Numbered from the stretch's first letter, positions 34,120-47,371 are shown. The stretch is DNA of 64,000 nucleotides from Acanthochlamys bracteata (GCA_019914995.1 CM034138.1:4836001-4900000), one strand, 5' to 3'. Notes: a model not told the origin generated them from the sequence alone. Numbers and translations are program-made.

Positions 34120-36122
34120 AAATGATGCACTTTTATTTCAATTTCCCAACTTAAAGTTCCTTAAAAGATGGTTTCTTGGCGATGATATTTTTGAGGTTTT
34201 AAATCGTTTGTGAGCGCCTAAGTAGTAATGATAATTTTATCCTCTGTATCCTGTTATTCCAAAAAAAAAGAAAAATTCATCAAACACCGCCAAAAATACC
34301 GGCAATGAACATTTTTTATCTTTTATAATGTAACCGCTTTTTGTCTTTAAAAAAGGTTTTTTCTCCTATACTTACTTTATAATCAAAACAATTAATCTTT
34401 TATTTAATATTACACAAAAATGGCAAAGTTTATTTCTTTATTTTTACCCTCACTTTATTCATATTCTATAATACAAATAACTTCAGAAATTTTTATTTCA
34501 AATTGTCAAATTCTTATTCTTATCCTACCATTTCGGCCATCGTCAAAGTCGATCCATGGCGTAGAAAATTGTGGAGTTATGATTTAGAAAAAAATAGTTC
34601 CGACGATTATCAAATTAAAAATGCTTATTAAAAAATTTAAAAATTATGAAATATATTATTTTATAAATATTTTTTAAAAACTTATTTATATTTTATTTGT
34701 ATTTTTTAAATTTTAATATTTTTAAAAAAGTATGTAAAATTTTTTAGAATTAAAAAAGTTTATAAAATTGATAAATAATTCCAAATATGCCCTTAGAGTG
34801 TTTCAAAATTTCCAAACTCATCATTTATTCATTGAACTAAAATTTTATTTTTATTTTACTATTTAAAAAACTCATCATTTTAATTTTAAAAAATTTATTT
34901 CTAATCCATTTTCAACTGACTTTTAAATAAAATTAAAATATAAAATCAAAATTATTTTAAAACCCACCTTTTAAAATATTTAACTTATATAAAATTAATT
35001 TTTATAGAAATTAATTTTGTGTATTTAAATACGCCTTTAATTGGCGGGATCAATCATCAAAAGTGTTATAAAATGAGGTTTTAACTAAAAGAAAGAAGAT
35101 ATAACTAAAATAAAACTTTAATAGGTAGGACATGTGATACATATGCATATACACTTTTTCGCTTTTCAAAAGAAAATGACATTTTGTAGTCTCCGCCTTT
35201 AGCTTTTTGTGATTCTTAGTCGGTCTTTTTGTTTAGTTTCGCGAAAAAGTAGGCTCATGCTCTTCATACACACAATGGAAGCTTCCTTGCAGACCTCAAT
35301 CTTTGCATGGAAGAACACTTGAACATGAGATTGCAGAGAAACTTTAAATAAGAACCACCCAAGTAAAGAGCACTCAGACAATGACATAATTACGTTAAAG
35401 ATAATTGTAACATAAAATCAAACTATAGGCAAAGAGGTTATAACGTTTTCGTTATAACTTTAGGAAGATACACTTTTCATAATATCACTTATCAATTTTC
35501 TTACTACATATTTTTTAATAATATAATATTTTATTAAATTTATTTAAAAATTTAAAAAATATAGAAAAATTTTACAACTTAACACTTACTATTATTTATT
35601 TTTATTTTTTAAAATAAAAATAATAAAACTTATTTTTTAAAATATAATAAAAATATTTACTATTTCAAAGTGCTTTTAGTTATAAGCACTCAAAATACCC
35701 TCTCCAAAACACTCTCTTCCATACGAGTATTTGATTAGTAACTAATTTTATTTTTTGAGATAAAAATAATAAAGCTCATATTTTAAAAATATTTATTATT
35801 ATAAAGTGTTTTTTGTATAAGCACTCCAAAATATTCTCTCTAAAACACCCTCTTCCAAACGAGCAGTAATTTGATTGGTAACTAATTTTATTATGTAGTT
35901 CAAATAAAATAAGATACTTGCCTCGTAGTCGGTGTTAGAAAATGAGCGAACTTGAAGAAAAGAATACCCAAAAACGTACTTTGAAGTGTTAGTCCAAGTT
36001 AACTTTAACACATGTTTCAATTCGGAGAAAGTGATTCATATACTAAACTTTTATTAGTTTAAATAGTTTAATAAATTAAATTTATTAAATTTTATTCGTG
36101 AATTTTAATAATCACATATATT
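34120..36122. other. AT-rich spacer
   Basis: No gene recognised. A less AT-rich stretch at 35150-35400 has a short minus-strand frame without known motifs. A probable further MITE lies at about 34797-35036 (GAGTGTTTCAAAA; inverse AAGGCGTATTTAAA). The duplicated MITE-like end at 35640-35895 is listed separately. Confidence 0.4.
35640..35895. repeat. Duplicated MITE-like end, about 120 bp apart
   Basis: A segment with TATAAGCACTC, AAAACACTCTCTTCCA, ACGAG and TTGATTAGTAACTAATTTTA at about 35670-35755 recurs in modified form at about 35800-35893. It looks like a tandem duplication of one terminal part of a Tourist-like element. Confidence 0.55.
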
Positions 36123-36127
36123 ATTTA

Positions 36128-37642
36128 TGTTGGAAATACAAGGATAATTTTGATGATAATAAAGAATTAAGAACTATGATTTATATAAAATTAATAATCT
36201 GAAAATAAGTCTGCAGGATTAGACAAACAAAGATCATTTAAACTACAAAGAGACAAAAAAATCATCATCATCATAAACCAATTGTTATGCTACTATATCT
36301 TGACAGATGACAAAGACATAGGAAAAAGAGAATGCCACGGCTAAATAACACCAATTGTTATCTTTCGCTATCAAGCCGGGATGTAAAACAACATACGGGA
36401 CAGAGGATGCCACAGCTAAATAACGACCAATCGCTATGTCGCTATCAAGCCGACGGAGAGAACAACATACGGGAGAGAGGATGCATGCAGCCACATTACG
36501 ATCGATTGTTTTTTGCCAAGCATATGCAGACTTCTCTGTTTCGGGATCGACCCATGTGTTCAACGGCAACGAAGTTTCTCTTGTCTTCAAAGATCACCTG
36601 CACTCACAACGGACTGAAGGACTTCAAACAGAAGATTTACAAGAGCTAGAATTATCTTCACTTTCACACAAAAGGGAAGCTCAATAATCAAGGAAAGAAA
36701 GCAGTCAAAGTCCTTGATCAGTCAAGCGGTCAACCTGCACTGTATTTATTATGGACATACCATATCAACTCATCAGCTCACCGAAATTCAAACTGAGGCT
36801 TAGCTGAATTACGCACTCAACCGTTGGCAGCAAATTCAAATCTCTTCAACGCATTCAATGCAACAAAGACTTGCATGAACACAGCTGAAGAACTACTGGA
36901 CAACACCATTCCGTCTGACGTGAAGAACCGAAAGCGCCAGCAAAGAGCGTTCCTCAACGGCTCTGACAGAAAGATGTTCTATATAAAAAGGAAGTCACAA
37001 AGAACGAGGAAACGTGGTGGAGAAATAGAGAAAAAGCAGGGAGAGAACATAAAAAGCAGTAGAGAGAACCCAAGCAAAAACAGAGATATACAAGAACTCT
37101 ACCACTCTACACAAAAGAAAAACTCCCACTACGGTCACTTAACTTGACTACTCCACACAAACAAATCTTCACGCAAATCATCTTTCAAGAAATCTCTCAA
37201 GAATCTCTCCGATCATCTCATCCGAATCACCGATTGAACACTCAACATTCATGAGATAGATCCTGCGACTCAATACTTGTTTATTTTCTTGCAACTTGTC
37301 ACTTACGGTTTAAAGGTGGTCTTTGGATGCACCATAAAAGAAGCTCGGGTTGAGCTTGGTGTAAGCTTTTAGACCTTGTAATAGTGCTAGCAAATCACCA
37401 GGGGACAGTGTGTCCAGAGGTGGCGTGGGGGTTGTCTTGGCGAAAAACCCGGTAGAGTATGTGTGTGGCGAAGCACGCCGCTCTAGGTGTGTATTTGTAG
37501 CATATTAAAGGTGACAAAGATTGACACACAATGCTGCTAGCTAGCTCGCGCCAGTAGGGGATAACAAATTTGATAAAATTTTTTATAAACTAACTCAATT
37601 CACCCCTCCCCTCTTGAGTTAATCTTGCAGGAATATCTAACA
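36128..37642 (+). mobile_element. Solo LTR, copia-like family S, copy 1 (1515 bp)
   Basis: Starts TGTTGGAAATACAAGGATAA and ends GCAGGAATATCTAACA, flanked by perfect ATTTA at 36123-36127 and 37643-37647. TATA-like TATAAAAAGGAAG lies near 36980. The end carries TTCACCCCTCCCCTCTTGAG, the style seen in SIRE/Maximus-type copia LTRs; that family name is inference. No gag-pol beside it. Same family as 41861-43302 and 44901-46536. Confidence 0.88.
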
Positions 37643-37647
37643 ATTTA

Positions 37648-39160
37648 TTTTTTAATATAGTGGGTAAATAGATATTGATGAAATGAACGAGTCACATATT
37701 CTTCCACTATTATAGATAGTTGGATAATAATATATATTTTTGAGTTCATAGAGCCACATATTACATTATGATGGTTATGGATAATGAATGTGATCTTTAT
37801 AAAAGATGGTACTTGGCCCTCTCTCTTCCTCCAAATCTAAATAAATTTTCCATCACCTAAAGTTCTTTTATAGAATTAACAGAAGTATCATTTATTTATT
37901 GTTCTTATAATCTGTGATAATGTTCCATAGCTCTAGGAATAACTTTATAAGAGATTAAGGATAAATGTAGCGATACTCTAATCTTTTTAAATTTTTACTT
38001 TACGTGGCTCTCTGATTTCATCATTTTTCAATAAATTTAGTATTTTCAATTTCAACAATTTTTGTACTATGATTAGCACAATAACATACCTTTTTTATTT
38101 TTTTGGATAACCAATGGAAAAACCACTAATTGTTCTTATATCCATAGTTGTTAGAATTCTGATGTAAATTAATTTTACAATTTTATGATTTTATATTAAC
38201 AATACGGTTCTACTTAATACAAGATTTCCATTCCGACCCTTAAGATGCACATCTTAATGTCAAAATCTTTAAGATCTCGATCTTACGAATTCAACTTATA
38301 AAAATCTTCATGAATCAGGAGAGCTCTCAAGGTTTTTGAGAAAACCTAAAATAGCTAGAGAAGGTCGTTCTTTTATAACTGGTGCGGTGGTGTTTAGTTT
38401 ATTGTGTGAGGGGTTTGTTATAGAAGTAAGAAATTATTTTGTGCGGTAATATTTTGGATTATTTTTTTTTCTTTTGATTTTGACACGATAAAAATAATTT
38501 CTTGTCGCCTAAATACTTGATTAATAAAGAATTGAATTTTCTAAATATGAGTATAACTATATAAGTGTGCATTTATAAAATAATAATATAGTCTGTTAAG
38601 AGAATATGAAATGAGTTAAATGAATATAAAAATTATTAATTATATAATCATCCGAATCACAAATATGAAAATTTGTTAATTTATTACAATAAGATTAAAT
38701 ATAAGAAAATGTATGTTTTTGAATTTTCTACAATTTAATAAGTACTATCTAAAATTTTAAAATATTAAATAATTTTATAATAAAAACTAATGATAAATAA
38801 GATATTTCGATCTTATTTAATATTTCAATTTTACGATCATATGCAAGTGAAACGATCCTACATAAAATTTCGATCTTGACAACCTTACTTACTCTTTTCA
38901 TGTGGATTATATATTCTTACTTCTGTCGAGCAATCCTAAACATACAGATGCTTCAAATTAGATTTTTTTTTTCTATCCATAGTTCAAAAGAGTCTTTAGC
39001 ACTGCATTATTAGGAATCCTATATAATAAATATATAACAGCTTTTAAAGTATGACTTCACAATAATTTAGGTAGAGATGAATTACTTAACATACTTCTAA
39101 CTATATTCATTAGGGTACGATTACGTCTTTCTATAACACTAATTTGTTGTACTATATCTA
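37648..39160 (-). mobile_element. Ty1/copia fragment with integrase remains
   Basis: Minus-strand similarity to the plant copia integrase segment is clear at about 39150-38930 (ERRNRTLMNIVRSMLS is the family-type motif). Toward 37648 the sequence is AT-rich and I could not assign it. No LTR, primer site or tract is visible. Heavily broken fossil, bounded on the right by the CACTA end at 39166 and on the left by a solo LTR. Confidence 0.6.
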
Positions 39161-39815
39161 GCATTCACTAGTACAAATAAGATAATCAGAGAATGAAAAA
39201 AATAGTCGGCAAATACAACAAGTTTGTCGCTAAACGGAAATAGCGACTTACACAGAGCAAGTCGGCTTTCCGTCGGTAACAACCGGTTTGTAAACAGATT
39301 GCCGACTAACTTTAGATTGTAGTCGGTACTTTACAATAATTTATCGAGAGACTAGCTTCATTGCAATGTTGCCGACTATATCAGAAGTCGGTATTCACCG
39401 ACTAGCAAGAAATTAGTAAATTACCAACTAGTTTTCACTTGATAAATTGCCGACTAGCATCTATAATCGGCACTTTACCGACTACTCCTTTTGGTCGACT
39501 ATTTTATTTAGTTGGTATTTTCCAACTTGTTGCTTCAATCGGCAATGACAATTTGCACAGGCTTTTACCGACTGTCTTTTTAGTTGACAAAATCATCAAT
39601 GTTTCATACAACAATCACTGGTTTCATTCAATTAGCAGTCATTTTATTCAATATTGCTCGGAAACTAGCAACTAGTTTCATTCGTATTTCAAGAATTAAT
39701 GTCCCAAAATAACAATCCAACTATGTCATTGAATATTTCAACAATCCACCTTTAACAACATAATACAATAATCAATGTTCCAAAATTTGACAATATACCA
39801 TTCAACATTTCAAAC

Positions 39816-39850
<35 letters not shown>

Positions 39851-40179
39851 AGATTCAATCATGCGTCCACCACATATAACATTCAACCCACAAATAAGAA
39901 TTTTATGATGGTGTCACAATAGACCCTAGTATAATAATGAGGATGAGATGTAATGTACTATTAACTTCAAATTAATTCGATAAACACTTACCGATACTTG
40001 AGTTTCCCAAATAGCAAATGTTCTATTAAAATTGATAGCGCCCATCAAGATAAATAACAGAAAGCATATGCAAATATAGTCTCAAAAAAGATATTTTATT
40101 AGTATCCAATTATAATCATTAAGTAAATAAATAATTTATAAGAGTTGAGATAAAATCTCACTTGCAATTTATAATTTAA

Positions 40180-41060
40180 TTTAATTCATCATCACTGCAG
40201 TTATACTCGTCTGAACTTTCATTTTCATTATCGTCGTCGAAAGTTTTTAACACTTCATGATCAAGTGAGACTATTTTATTGAATCGATTTATCTCTATAC
40301 TAGCATCTTCATTTCTTATGCTTGAACACTCCTCTTCTTGGTAAGCATCAATGATATCTATATCTTCTTCATCTCCATCCTCTCCAAATAACGATGGAAA
40401 TAAATATCGATATTGTGATTATTGTACAACAATCCAATCGTTGTCTTGTTTCGTATCAGGAAGGTAGAACACTTGAGTCACATTCATTAAAAACACAAAT
40501 AGATCACTTTGATACCATCTTTTTGTAACATTTATATTTGTAAAATCATCATCACTTTTGATGGGTGTTCTGTGTTTTAAATCAAACCATTCACACTTGA
40601 ACAGAATTAGTTGACAGCCCTTGGGGTATGCCAAACTTAGTACTCAATATCAAAACACTGTAAAAATTTAAAGACTGATTTTTATGATCCCCTTACACAC
40701 AAGTCCCACTGTTTTGATTCAACAAAGGACGCTTACGTTTGTTAAGAATATGACCCCATTGATAATGTATCCAGAATACCTAATTGCACGTGTATCTAAA
40801 CCCAGGGCTAGTGAATAAAGATCACCTGTGATCTCTTTTGTAGTTGCACGAAGATCTGTTATCTATAATAAGAAAATATAGAAGATTTGTGTACTCGGCT
40901 TACATATGACAATGAAATTAATAGAATCAAATAATTTATAGCATAACATACTCGTGTTTTGAACCATATAGGAAACTCATTTCTTTGCCATGTTTTGAAG
41001 TTAATGCAACTCTCCATTTTGAGAAGCTCTTCATGTTTACTGAAAATTGTATTCATTAGA
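40180..41060 (-). pseudogene. CACTA transposase-associated tail (DUF4216-like)
   Basis: At 41056-40859 the minus strand reads KHEELLKMESCINFKTWQRN and EFPIWFKTRV, matching the conserved stretch before DUF4216 in plant CACTA proteins. At 40634-40419 LILFKCEWFDLKHRTPIKSD, VTKRWYQSDLFVFLMN, TQVFYLPDT and DNDWIVVQ match DUF4216. After a stop, one frame at about 40400-40182 gives an acidic tail (DGDEEDIDIIDAYQEEE, ending CSDDELN) with a natural stop. Such tails are usual in these proteins. Gaps and stops between the pieces show decay, though an intron at about 40860-40640 is possible. Confidence 0.8.
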
Positions 41061-41860
41061 GATTAATAATCTTATATGATATGCTTTCCAAATAACAAAA
41101 TAGAATATATCTCTAATATTCTAAATACTTACTTGATATATGAAACAACTTCGTCGCAATTATTCAAAATAAACTAATGTGCTAGGTTGTATTACTCTTC
41201 TATGAGGAAAATTTGTTTGCCTTTCCTAAATAGTTGCACCTTTTAAGAAAACATAGACAATGTTCTAGCTAGCTACTTTTCTTCATCATTATGTCGTTCT
41301 TGTCGATTGAATCTTGTCTCTATTCCTCACATGTATCTGCAACAAAATGTTAGAGACTCATTCACTATATAAGCTTCTGCAATAGAGCCTTCTGAATTGC
41401 TCTATTGCGAATATACGTCTTAAGTGTACCAAGAGCCCGACAATATTATTATCCAACAAAAGGAGGGATTAATTGTAAGTCCACATTAAAAAAAAAAGCA
41501 AACGACAGTTGTACGATTCAAATTTATGCGATCTCACCTCTCTATAGGATAAATTTATCTATAATAGGTAGGACCTCCTTTATAGCTTCTTCCGACAAGT
41601 GAACTACTAAATTTATTATGATTATCAAAAAATACCAAAAGGAATATCATCTCAAGCTTGCATAGGATAATCATAATATTTTGCTGCATATTTTTAATAC
41701 ATCCACTCTTAACGTCTTAGCGCACAATCTTCTGAAAAATCTTAATAGTTCACTTATTACTTCTAACACTTCTCTTTTAATATTACCATGCAATCCAATG
41801 GATAGTAAGCGCTATAGAACATGATTGTCATGACTATTCAACCCTATAAGCATTGCTCAT

Positions 41861-43302
41861 TGTTGGAACTATAAGGATAATTTTGATGATAACAAAGAAT
41901 TAAGAACTATGATTTATATTAGACTAATAATCTGAAAACAAGATTCTGCAGGATTAGACAAACAAAGATCATTTTATTTACAACAGACAAGAATAGTTAT
42001 CATACAGCCAACTGTCATGCTACTACAAATTAAACAACATACGGGACAGAGGATGCCATAGTCACATTGCAATCAGCTGCTCGACTACTGAAGCATAATA
42101 AGACTTCTCTGTATCGAAACAGAGACTTTGGGTTTAACCGCAACAAAACTTTTCCTTACTTCAAAAATCGTCTGGACTCACAACGGACTGAAGCATTTCA
42201 AAGAGAAGATATACAAAAAGCAAAAATCATCTTCAATTTCACAGAAAAAGAAAGCTCAATAATCAAGGGAAGAAAGCACATTATACAGATCAAAGTCTTT
42301 AATCAAGTCAAGCAGTCAACCAACGATGCATTAAATATGGACAAGCCAAATCAGCTCATCGAGTCTCAAACAGCAGCTTAGCTAAATCAAGCCATTAACC
42401 ACTGGCGGCAAATTCAAATTTCTAAAACGCATTTAATGCTATGGAGACCTTCACAAAGACAGCCGAAAGAAACTTTGAAGCGGTTGATTAACCGCTGGAC
42501 AAAACCACTTCCTCTCTGACGTGAAGAACCATCAATAGAAAAGAGCGCCAATGGTAACGTTCCTCAACGGTTCCTGCACAGGGAAGAAACTCTATAAGAA
42601 AGGAGTCACAGCAATGAAGAAACAGAAAGAAAGAGAACAAAAACAAAACAGAGAGAACACAAGAACTCCACTATTCTACACAAACAAATCTTGCTGCCGG
42701 TCACACTGAAGAAATCTCTCTCAGCAACCTCTCCGATTATCTCATCTGAAACACATCATGAACACTTAACTCTCATGAGATAGATCCTGCGCTCAATTTC
42801 AGTTTACTTTTCTTGTAACCTTTTACTGACATTGTGAAGATGGTGCTGCGGGCACCGGTAAAGGAAGCTCAGGTGGAGCTTAGTGTAGGCTCTTAGACCT
42901 TGTAATAGAGCTAGCAAATCAGTCAGGGGGACAGGCGTGTCCAGTAGGCTGTTAAGGGGTTGTCTTGGCGAAGAAACTCGGTAGAGTAAGTGTGCTTGGT
43001 GAAGCACTTTGCTCTAGGTATATTTGTAGCTTATTAAAGGTTTAGTGAAGCTTTGGCTCTGGTGATAGAGCGACCGTGGATTTAGGCAAAGGGGTTTTGC
43101 CGAACCACGTTGAATTTCCTGAGTACTGTTCTTTTTACATATGTCAGTAAACACTCTAACTCTCTCTGTCTGCAGGTTACAGACTTGACACAGCCGGCTG
43201 TAAGCCTGCTACCAATAGGATACCTAAACGTGACGAAAATTTTTATTGATTAACTTAATTCACCCCTCCCTTTTTGAGTTAATCTTACAGGAAAATCTAA
43301 TA
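41861..43302 (+). mobile_element. Solo LTR, family S, copy 2 (1442 bp), in CACTA
   Basis: Starts TGTTGGAACTATAAGGATAA and ends AGGAAAATCTAATA, flanked by perfect CTCAT at 41856-41860 and 43303-43307. Colinear with copy 1 (GGACTCACAACGGACTGAAG, AGATAGATCCTGCG, TTCACCCCTCCC). It lies at the junction between the tnp2 start and the DUF4218-like part of the CACTA element, hence is younger than it. Confidence 0.88.
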
Positions 43303-43307
43303 CTCAT

Positions 43308-43880
43308 GTCTACAAAAGGATTGAATCCATCAGTTGCTAAGCCAAGACGTAAGCTACGAGCATCATTAGAAAACTAAGGATACTTCAAAATAAACTCCTT
43401 CCAAGCCTCAACATTTGAAGGATGTCTCAAGATGTCGAGTTATCTTCTCTTCTCTCTTTTTGCCATCTCATATCTAAGGCTTTTTTTCCTGACGTGTAAA
43501 CTCTAAGTAATCGAGGTGCCAAGGCAAATGATGAAGGATTTTCTTAGAAATATTCTTACTATTGCCATAATTATTCTTCCACCTTGATGCATTGCATTTC
43601 GGGCAGTTATTCTCATTTGCCAACTATTCTTCTGAAAAGAACACAATCATTCTCACATACATTAATAGGATCCCATTCCAAACCTATATCTTTGAGAAAT
43701 TTTCTATACTGATAATAAGATGATAGAAGAAAATGCCCTTTGAAAAAGCCTTAATCAAAATATCAAGCAACATATTAAATCTTTTATTGCTCCAACGATT
43801 GAGTACCTTCACATGTAGCGGCTTTACAATGAAGGATAATCTTGAAATTGTACAGCCCTCATACAATGGTTTCTCAACAT
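43308..43880 (-). pseudogene. CACTA tnp2-type transposase, N-terminal part
   Basis: On the minus strand an intron-acceptor-like TTGCAG precedes DVEKPLYEGCTISRLSFIVK, the typical early tnp2 motif (ADxxxPLYEGCxxSKLSF). Downstream come NDCVLF, a cysteine/histidine segment and SFALAPRLLRVYTSGKKALD, then a match to RLGLATDGFNPF just before the solo LTR. Several stops and frame changes. tnp2 is the CACTA transposase that binds and cuts element ends; this copy is truncated before its catalytic core. Confidence 0.8.
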
Positions 43881-43884
43881 CTGC

Positions 43885-44195
43885 AAGCAAAATAAAACAG
43901 TGAAATAGAAAAGTGAAAAAAAATGGTGAAAAAAGATAATGAAAAAAAAAACAGTAGAAAAAAGTAGTGAAATAGAAATTGAAAAAGAAACAATAAAAAA
44001 TAGAAGTGAAAAAATAATGAAATGGAAAAGTGGAAAAAGAAAAGTGAAAAAAGACAAGAAAAAAACAGTGAAAAAAGAAGTGAAATAGAAAAATGAAAAA
44101 AAAAGTTGAAAAATAATAATGAAAAAAAATAGTGAATAGAAAGTGTAAAACAAAACAGTGAAATAAAAACAATGAAAAACGCAAGTAAATAAAAA
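43885..44195. repeat. A-rich tract with GTGAAAAA motif
   Basis: Dozens of GTGAAA(T/A)AGAAA-like words. It is the reverse-complement counterpart of the T-rich tract at 540-930. It lies where an intron of the CACTA gene would be. The minus-strand Phe-rich frames across it are not genes, except that the end of one enters the tnp2 exon. Confidence 0.75.
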
Positions 44196-44239
44196 TAAAT
44201 ATATATTTTATAAAAATAGAGTATTCACACATAGGCATT

Positions 44240-47200
44240 CACTTTAACATAGGTCACATTTGTATTTGCTAAGCATAGCTCACTTGAGCATTGCATTCAC
44301 ACTTTGAACATTCACTTGTATTAGGTCACACTTGCATTTACTAAAACAGCTCCACTTGAGTATTACATTCACAATTACATAGCTTACAATGAACATTCAC
44401 ACTTACATTCATTTGAATAGCTCACTTGCATTCACTTGTATTAGCTCACACTTGAGCATTACATTCACAATTACATAGCTCGCAATGAGCATTCACCTGA
44501 ATAAAACATTACTAATGCATTCATAGAACATTCACTTGAATATAGTCGTCATGAGCATTCACCTAAAGCAAACATTCACTGATCCATTCAAAAGTTCTGT
44601 TCTATTCAAACATCACTCAAACAAAACATTGAGATGCATTCAAATGTTTTGTTCTGTACAAACATACACTCTAACAGAACAGGGGCATTCTAAAGTGAGC
44701 ATTCATTGATGCATTCACGTGAAGAGAACAATTACATTCACTATAAATGTTAAAGCCATTTACATTCCATTCAAATCCAAGCCATTGCAATAACTTTCTG
44801 GACTATTATAATCAAACAGAACATTCAGTGGACCATTCAATTAACATCAACAATCTTTATAGATCATAAATAACTTCCACTGAACACTTTCAGTCAATAA
44901 TGTTAGATATTCCTGCAAGATCAACTCAAGAGGGGAGGGGTGAATTGAGTTAGTCTATAAAAATTTTCGTTAAGTTTGCAATCCTAATGGCAGAGAGCTG
45001 ACAGCCGGCTGTGTCAATACTGTAACCTGCAGACAGAAAAGTTAGTGTGTTTACTGACAGAAGTGACAAAGAGTAGTGCTCAGGGTATTTAGCGTGGTTC
45101 GACAAAACCCCTTTACCTACATCCACGGTCGCTCTATCACCAGAGCCAAAGCTTCACTAGACCTTTAATAAGCTACAAATACACCTAGAGCGAAGTGCTT
45201 CCCCAAGCACACATACTCTACCGGGTTTCTTCGCCAAGACAACCCCTACCAGCCTCCTAGACACGCCTGTCCCCCTGCCTGATTTGCTAGCACTATTACA
45301 AGGTCTAAGAGCTTACACCAAGCTCTACCTGAGCTTCCTTTATCGGTGCATGCAGCACCACCTTTACACTGTAAGTGACAAGTTACAAAAAAAATAAACA
45401 AGTATTGAGTGCAGGATCTATCTCATGAATGTTGAGTGTTTAATCAGTGATTCAGATGAGATGATCGGAGAGATTGCTGAGAGATTTCTTCAGTATGATT
45501 TGCAGCAAGATTTGTTTGTGTGGAGTAGTCAAGTTCGTGACCGGCAGTGGGAGTTTTTTTTTGTAGAATGGTAGAGTTCTTATATGTCTCTGTTTTTGCT
45601 TGGATTCTCTCTACTTCTGTTTTCTTTTTGTTCTCTCCCTGTTTTTCTCTATTTCTCCACTTCATTTTCCTCGTTGCTGTGACTCCCTTTTTATAGAACA
45701 TCTTTCCTGTGCAGGAGCCGTTGAGGAACGTTGCTGTTGGCGCTCGGTTCTTCACATTAGAGGAGGAATGGTGTTGTTCAGTGGTTCTTCAGCTATGTTT
45801 GTGCAAAGTCTTTGTTGAATTGAATGCGTTGAAGAGATTTGAATTTGCTGCCAACGGTTGAGTGCCTAATTCAGCTAAGCTTCTGTTTGAATCTCGGTGA
45901 GCTGATGAGTTGATATGGTATGTCCATAATAAATGCGGTCTGAGTTGACCGCTTGGTGATCAAGGACTTTGACTGCTTTCTTTCCTTGATTATTGAGCTT
46001 CCCTTTTGTGTGAAAGTGAAGATGATTCTAGCTCTTGTAAACCTTCTGTTTGAAGTCCTTCAGCCCGTTGTGATTGCAGGTGATTTTTGAAGACAAGGGA
46101 AACTTCGTTGCCGTTGAACATATGGGTTTGTCCCAAAGCAAAAAATCGCATATGCTTGAGAGCCAAACAATTGATCGTAATGTGGTCATTGCATCCTCTG
46201 TCCCGTATGTTGTTCTCTGTCGCTTGATAGCGAATAGATAGATTGGCTATTATTTAGTTGTGGCATCCTCTCATCCCGTAGGCCATTCTCTGTCCCGCTT
46301 AGCGATCAGCGGTGTTCGTGATGTGGCTATAGCATCCTCTCATCCCGTGTCTTGTCCTCCATCCGGTATGTAGTAGCATAATGAGTTTGGTGTATGATAT
46401 TCATTTTTTCTGGCTCAGTAAATTAAATGATCTTTGTTTGTCTAATCCTGGAGACTTGTTTTCAAATTATTAGTCTTATATAAATCATAGTTCTTAATTC
46501 TTTGTTATCATCAAAATTATCCTTATATTTCCAACAAATAATATCCATGCTCACTGGATAGTTTTCACTGTCCAGTTTCATTGGATAACTTCAACAACTG
46601 AATTCAATCATAAAAATTAAAATTAAAATTAAAATAAAAAAAAGCAGTAGGCTCTTCCATTTCAGTCTTCATCTTTTGCAATCTTCACTGTATCAATGGC
46701 AGAGTTGAAAAAAAACAGAGGAACGATATGAATTTTTTTTTCTGTTGGGATTAAAATCAAACACAGGAAAAGCAAAATTCAAATCAAACAGAAATTGAAT
46801 TGAAATCTAGATCAAATACGTGCAATTGACATTGAAATAATTGCAAAATTTTTATTGAACGCATCGTCACTGGCAGAGCCGTTCGAGCTAGAAAAAAAAT
46901 TCAAGAAAAAATTAGAAAAAAACACATATGAGTAGAATGTTGATGAAATTGATCAACCGAGAACGAAATAGACAAAATTGATTAGAAAAAATATTCCTAG
47001 CTTACCGGATCCCACCATCGCCGACAACACGCTCGGTGCCGGAAAGATGAAATTGGCAGAGGAATCGAAGAGAGGAGAAGAAATTAAAAAAATGGGGGCC
47101 GACGATCGTCAAACCGCGCCGAATCGATCGGGAGACAATCGCTCGGGCGGAGACGAAGAGCGAGCGAACGGGGAGGAGCACGTGAAATGAAAAAAAAAAA

Positions 47201-47340
47201 AATGTTTTAACTTGCCTGGCTGAAGGGCACGCGAGATGATGAGAGTGCCCTTCGGCCAGACAAGTGCATTTCTTCTCCCCGTGTGAATCAAGATCCGACG
47301 GTTGTGATTCAATGTGCACAATGTGCACATAACCGACCCG
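44240..47340. mobile_element. Mutator-like element B, non-autonomous
   Basis: The right part (46660-47340) matches 7070-8278 of element A over long blocks, ending CACATAACCGACCCG against a TA repeat. The left part (44240-44900) has many CATTCACTT, AGCTCACTTG and GAACATTCAC words, the same vocabulary as the subterminal zones of element C. A copia solo LTR (44901-46536) sits between. No transposase. The left boundary next to the A-rich tract is uncertain. Small frames at 46978-47330 are shadows of the terminal region. Confidence 0.6.
44901..46536 (-). mobile_element. Solo LTR, family S, copy 3 (1636 bp), inverted
   Basis: Plus-strand ends TGTTAGATATTCCTGCAAG and TTATATTTCCAACA, flanked by perfect AATAA at 44896-44900 and 46537-46541. 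It is the reverse-complement of copies 1 and 2 (GAGGGGAGGGGTGAATTGAG; CGCAGGATCTATCT is near 45410 in slightly altered form). It is inserted in Mutator-like element B. No internal region. Confidence 0.88.

Positions 47341-47371
<31 letters not shown>

Larger units (their letters stand above)
39166..43880 (-). mobile_element. CACTA (En/Spm) transposon, internally deleted
   Basis: The left end starts CACTAGTACAAATAAG and is followed by a subterminal field of TAGTCGG, CGACTA and TAGCGAC words (39200-39600). Inside, on the minus strand, are the start of a tnp2-type transposase (43880-43308) and the tail of the transposase-associated protein (about 41850-40180, with a DUF4216-like part). The catalytic middle of tnp2 is absent: the reading passes from the N-terminal region directly to a DUF4218-like segment at the point where a copia solo LTR (41861-43302) is inserted. 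No matching TAGTG right end was found, so the right part is lost or beyond an A-rich tract. Non-autonomous. Confidence 0.8.

Noticed and set aside
43684-44238. Minus-strand frame of 184 codons rich in Phe
   Set aside because: Most of it is the A-rich tract read backward. Only its last part overlaps the real tnp2 exon, and an acceptor site separates the two.
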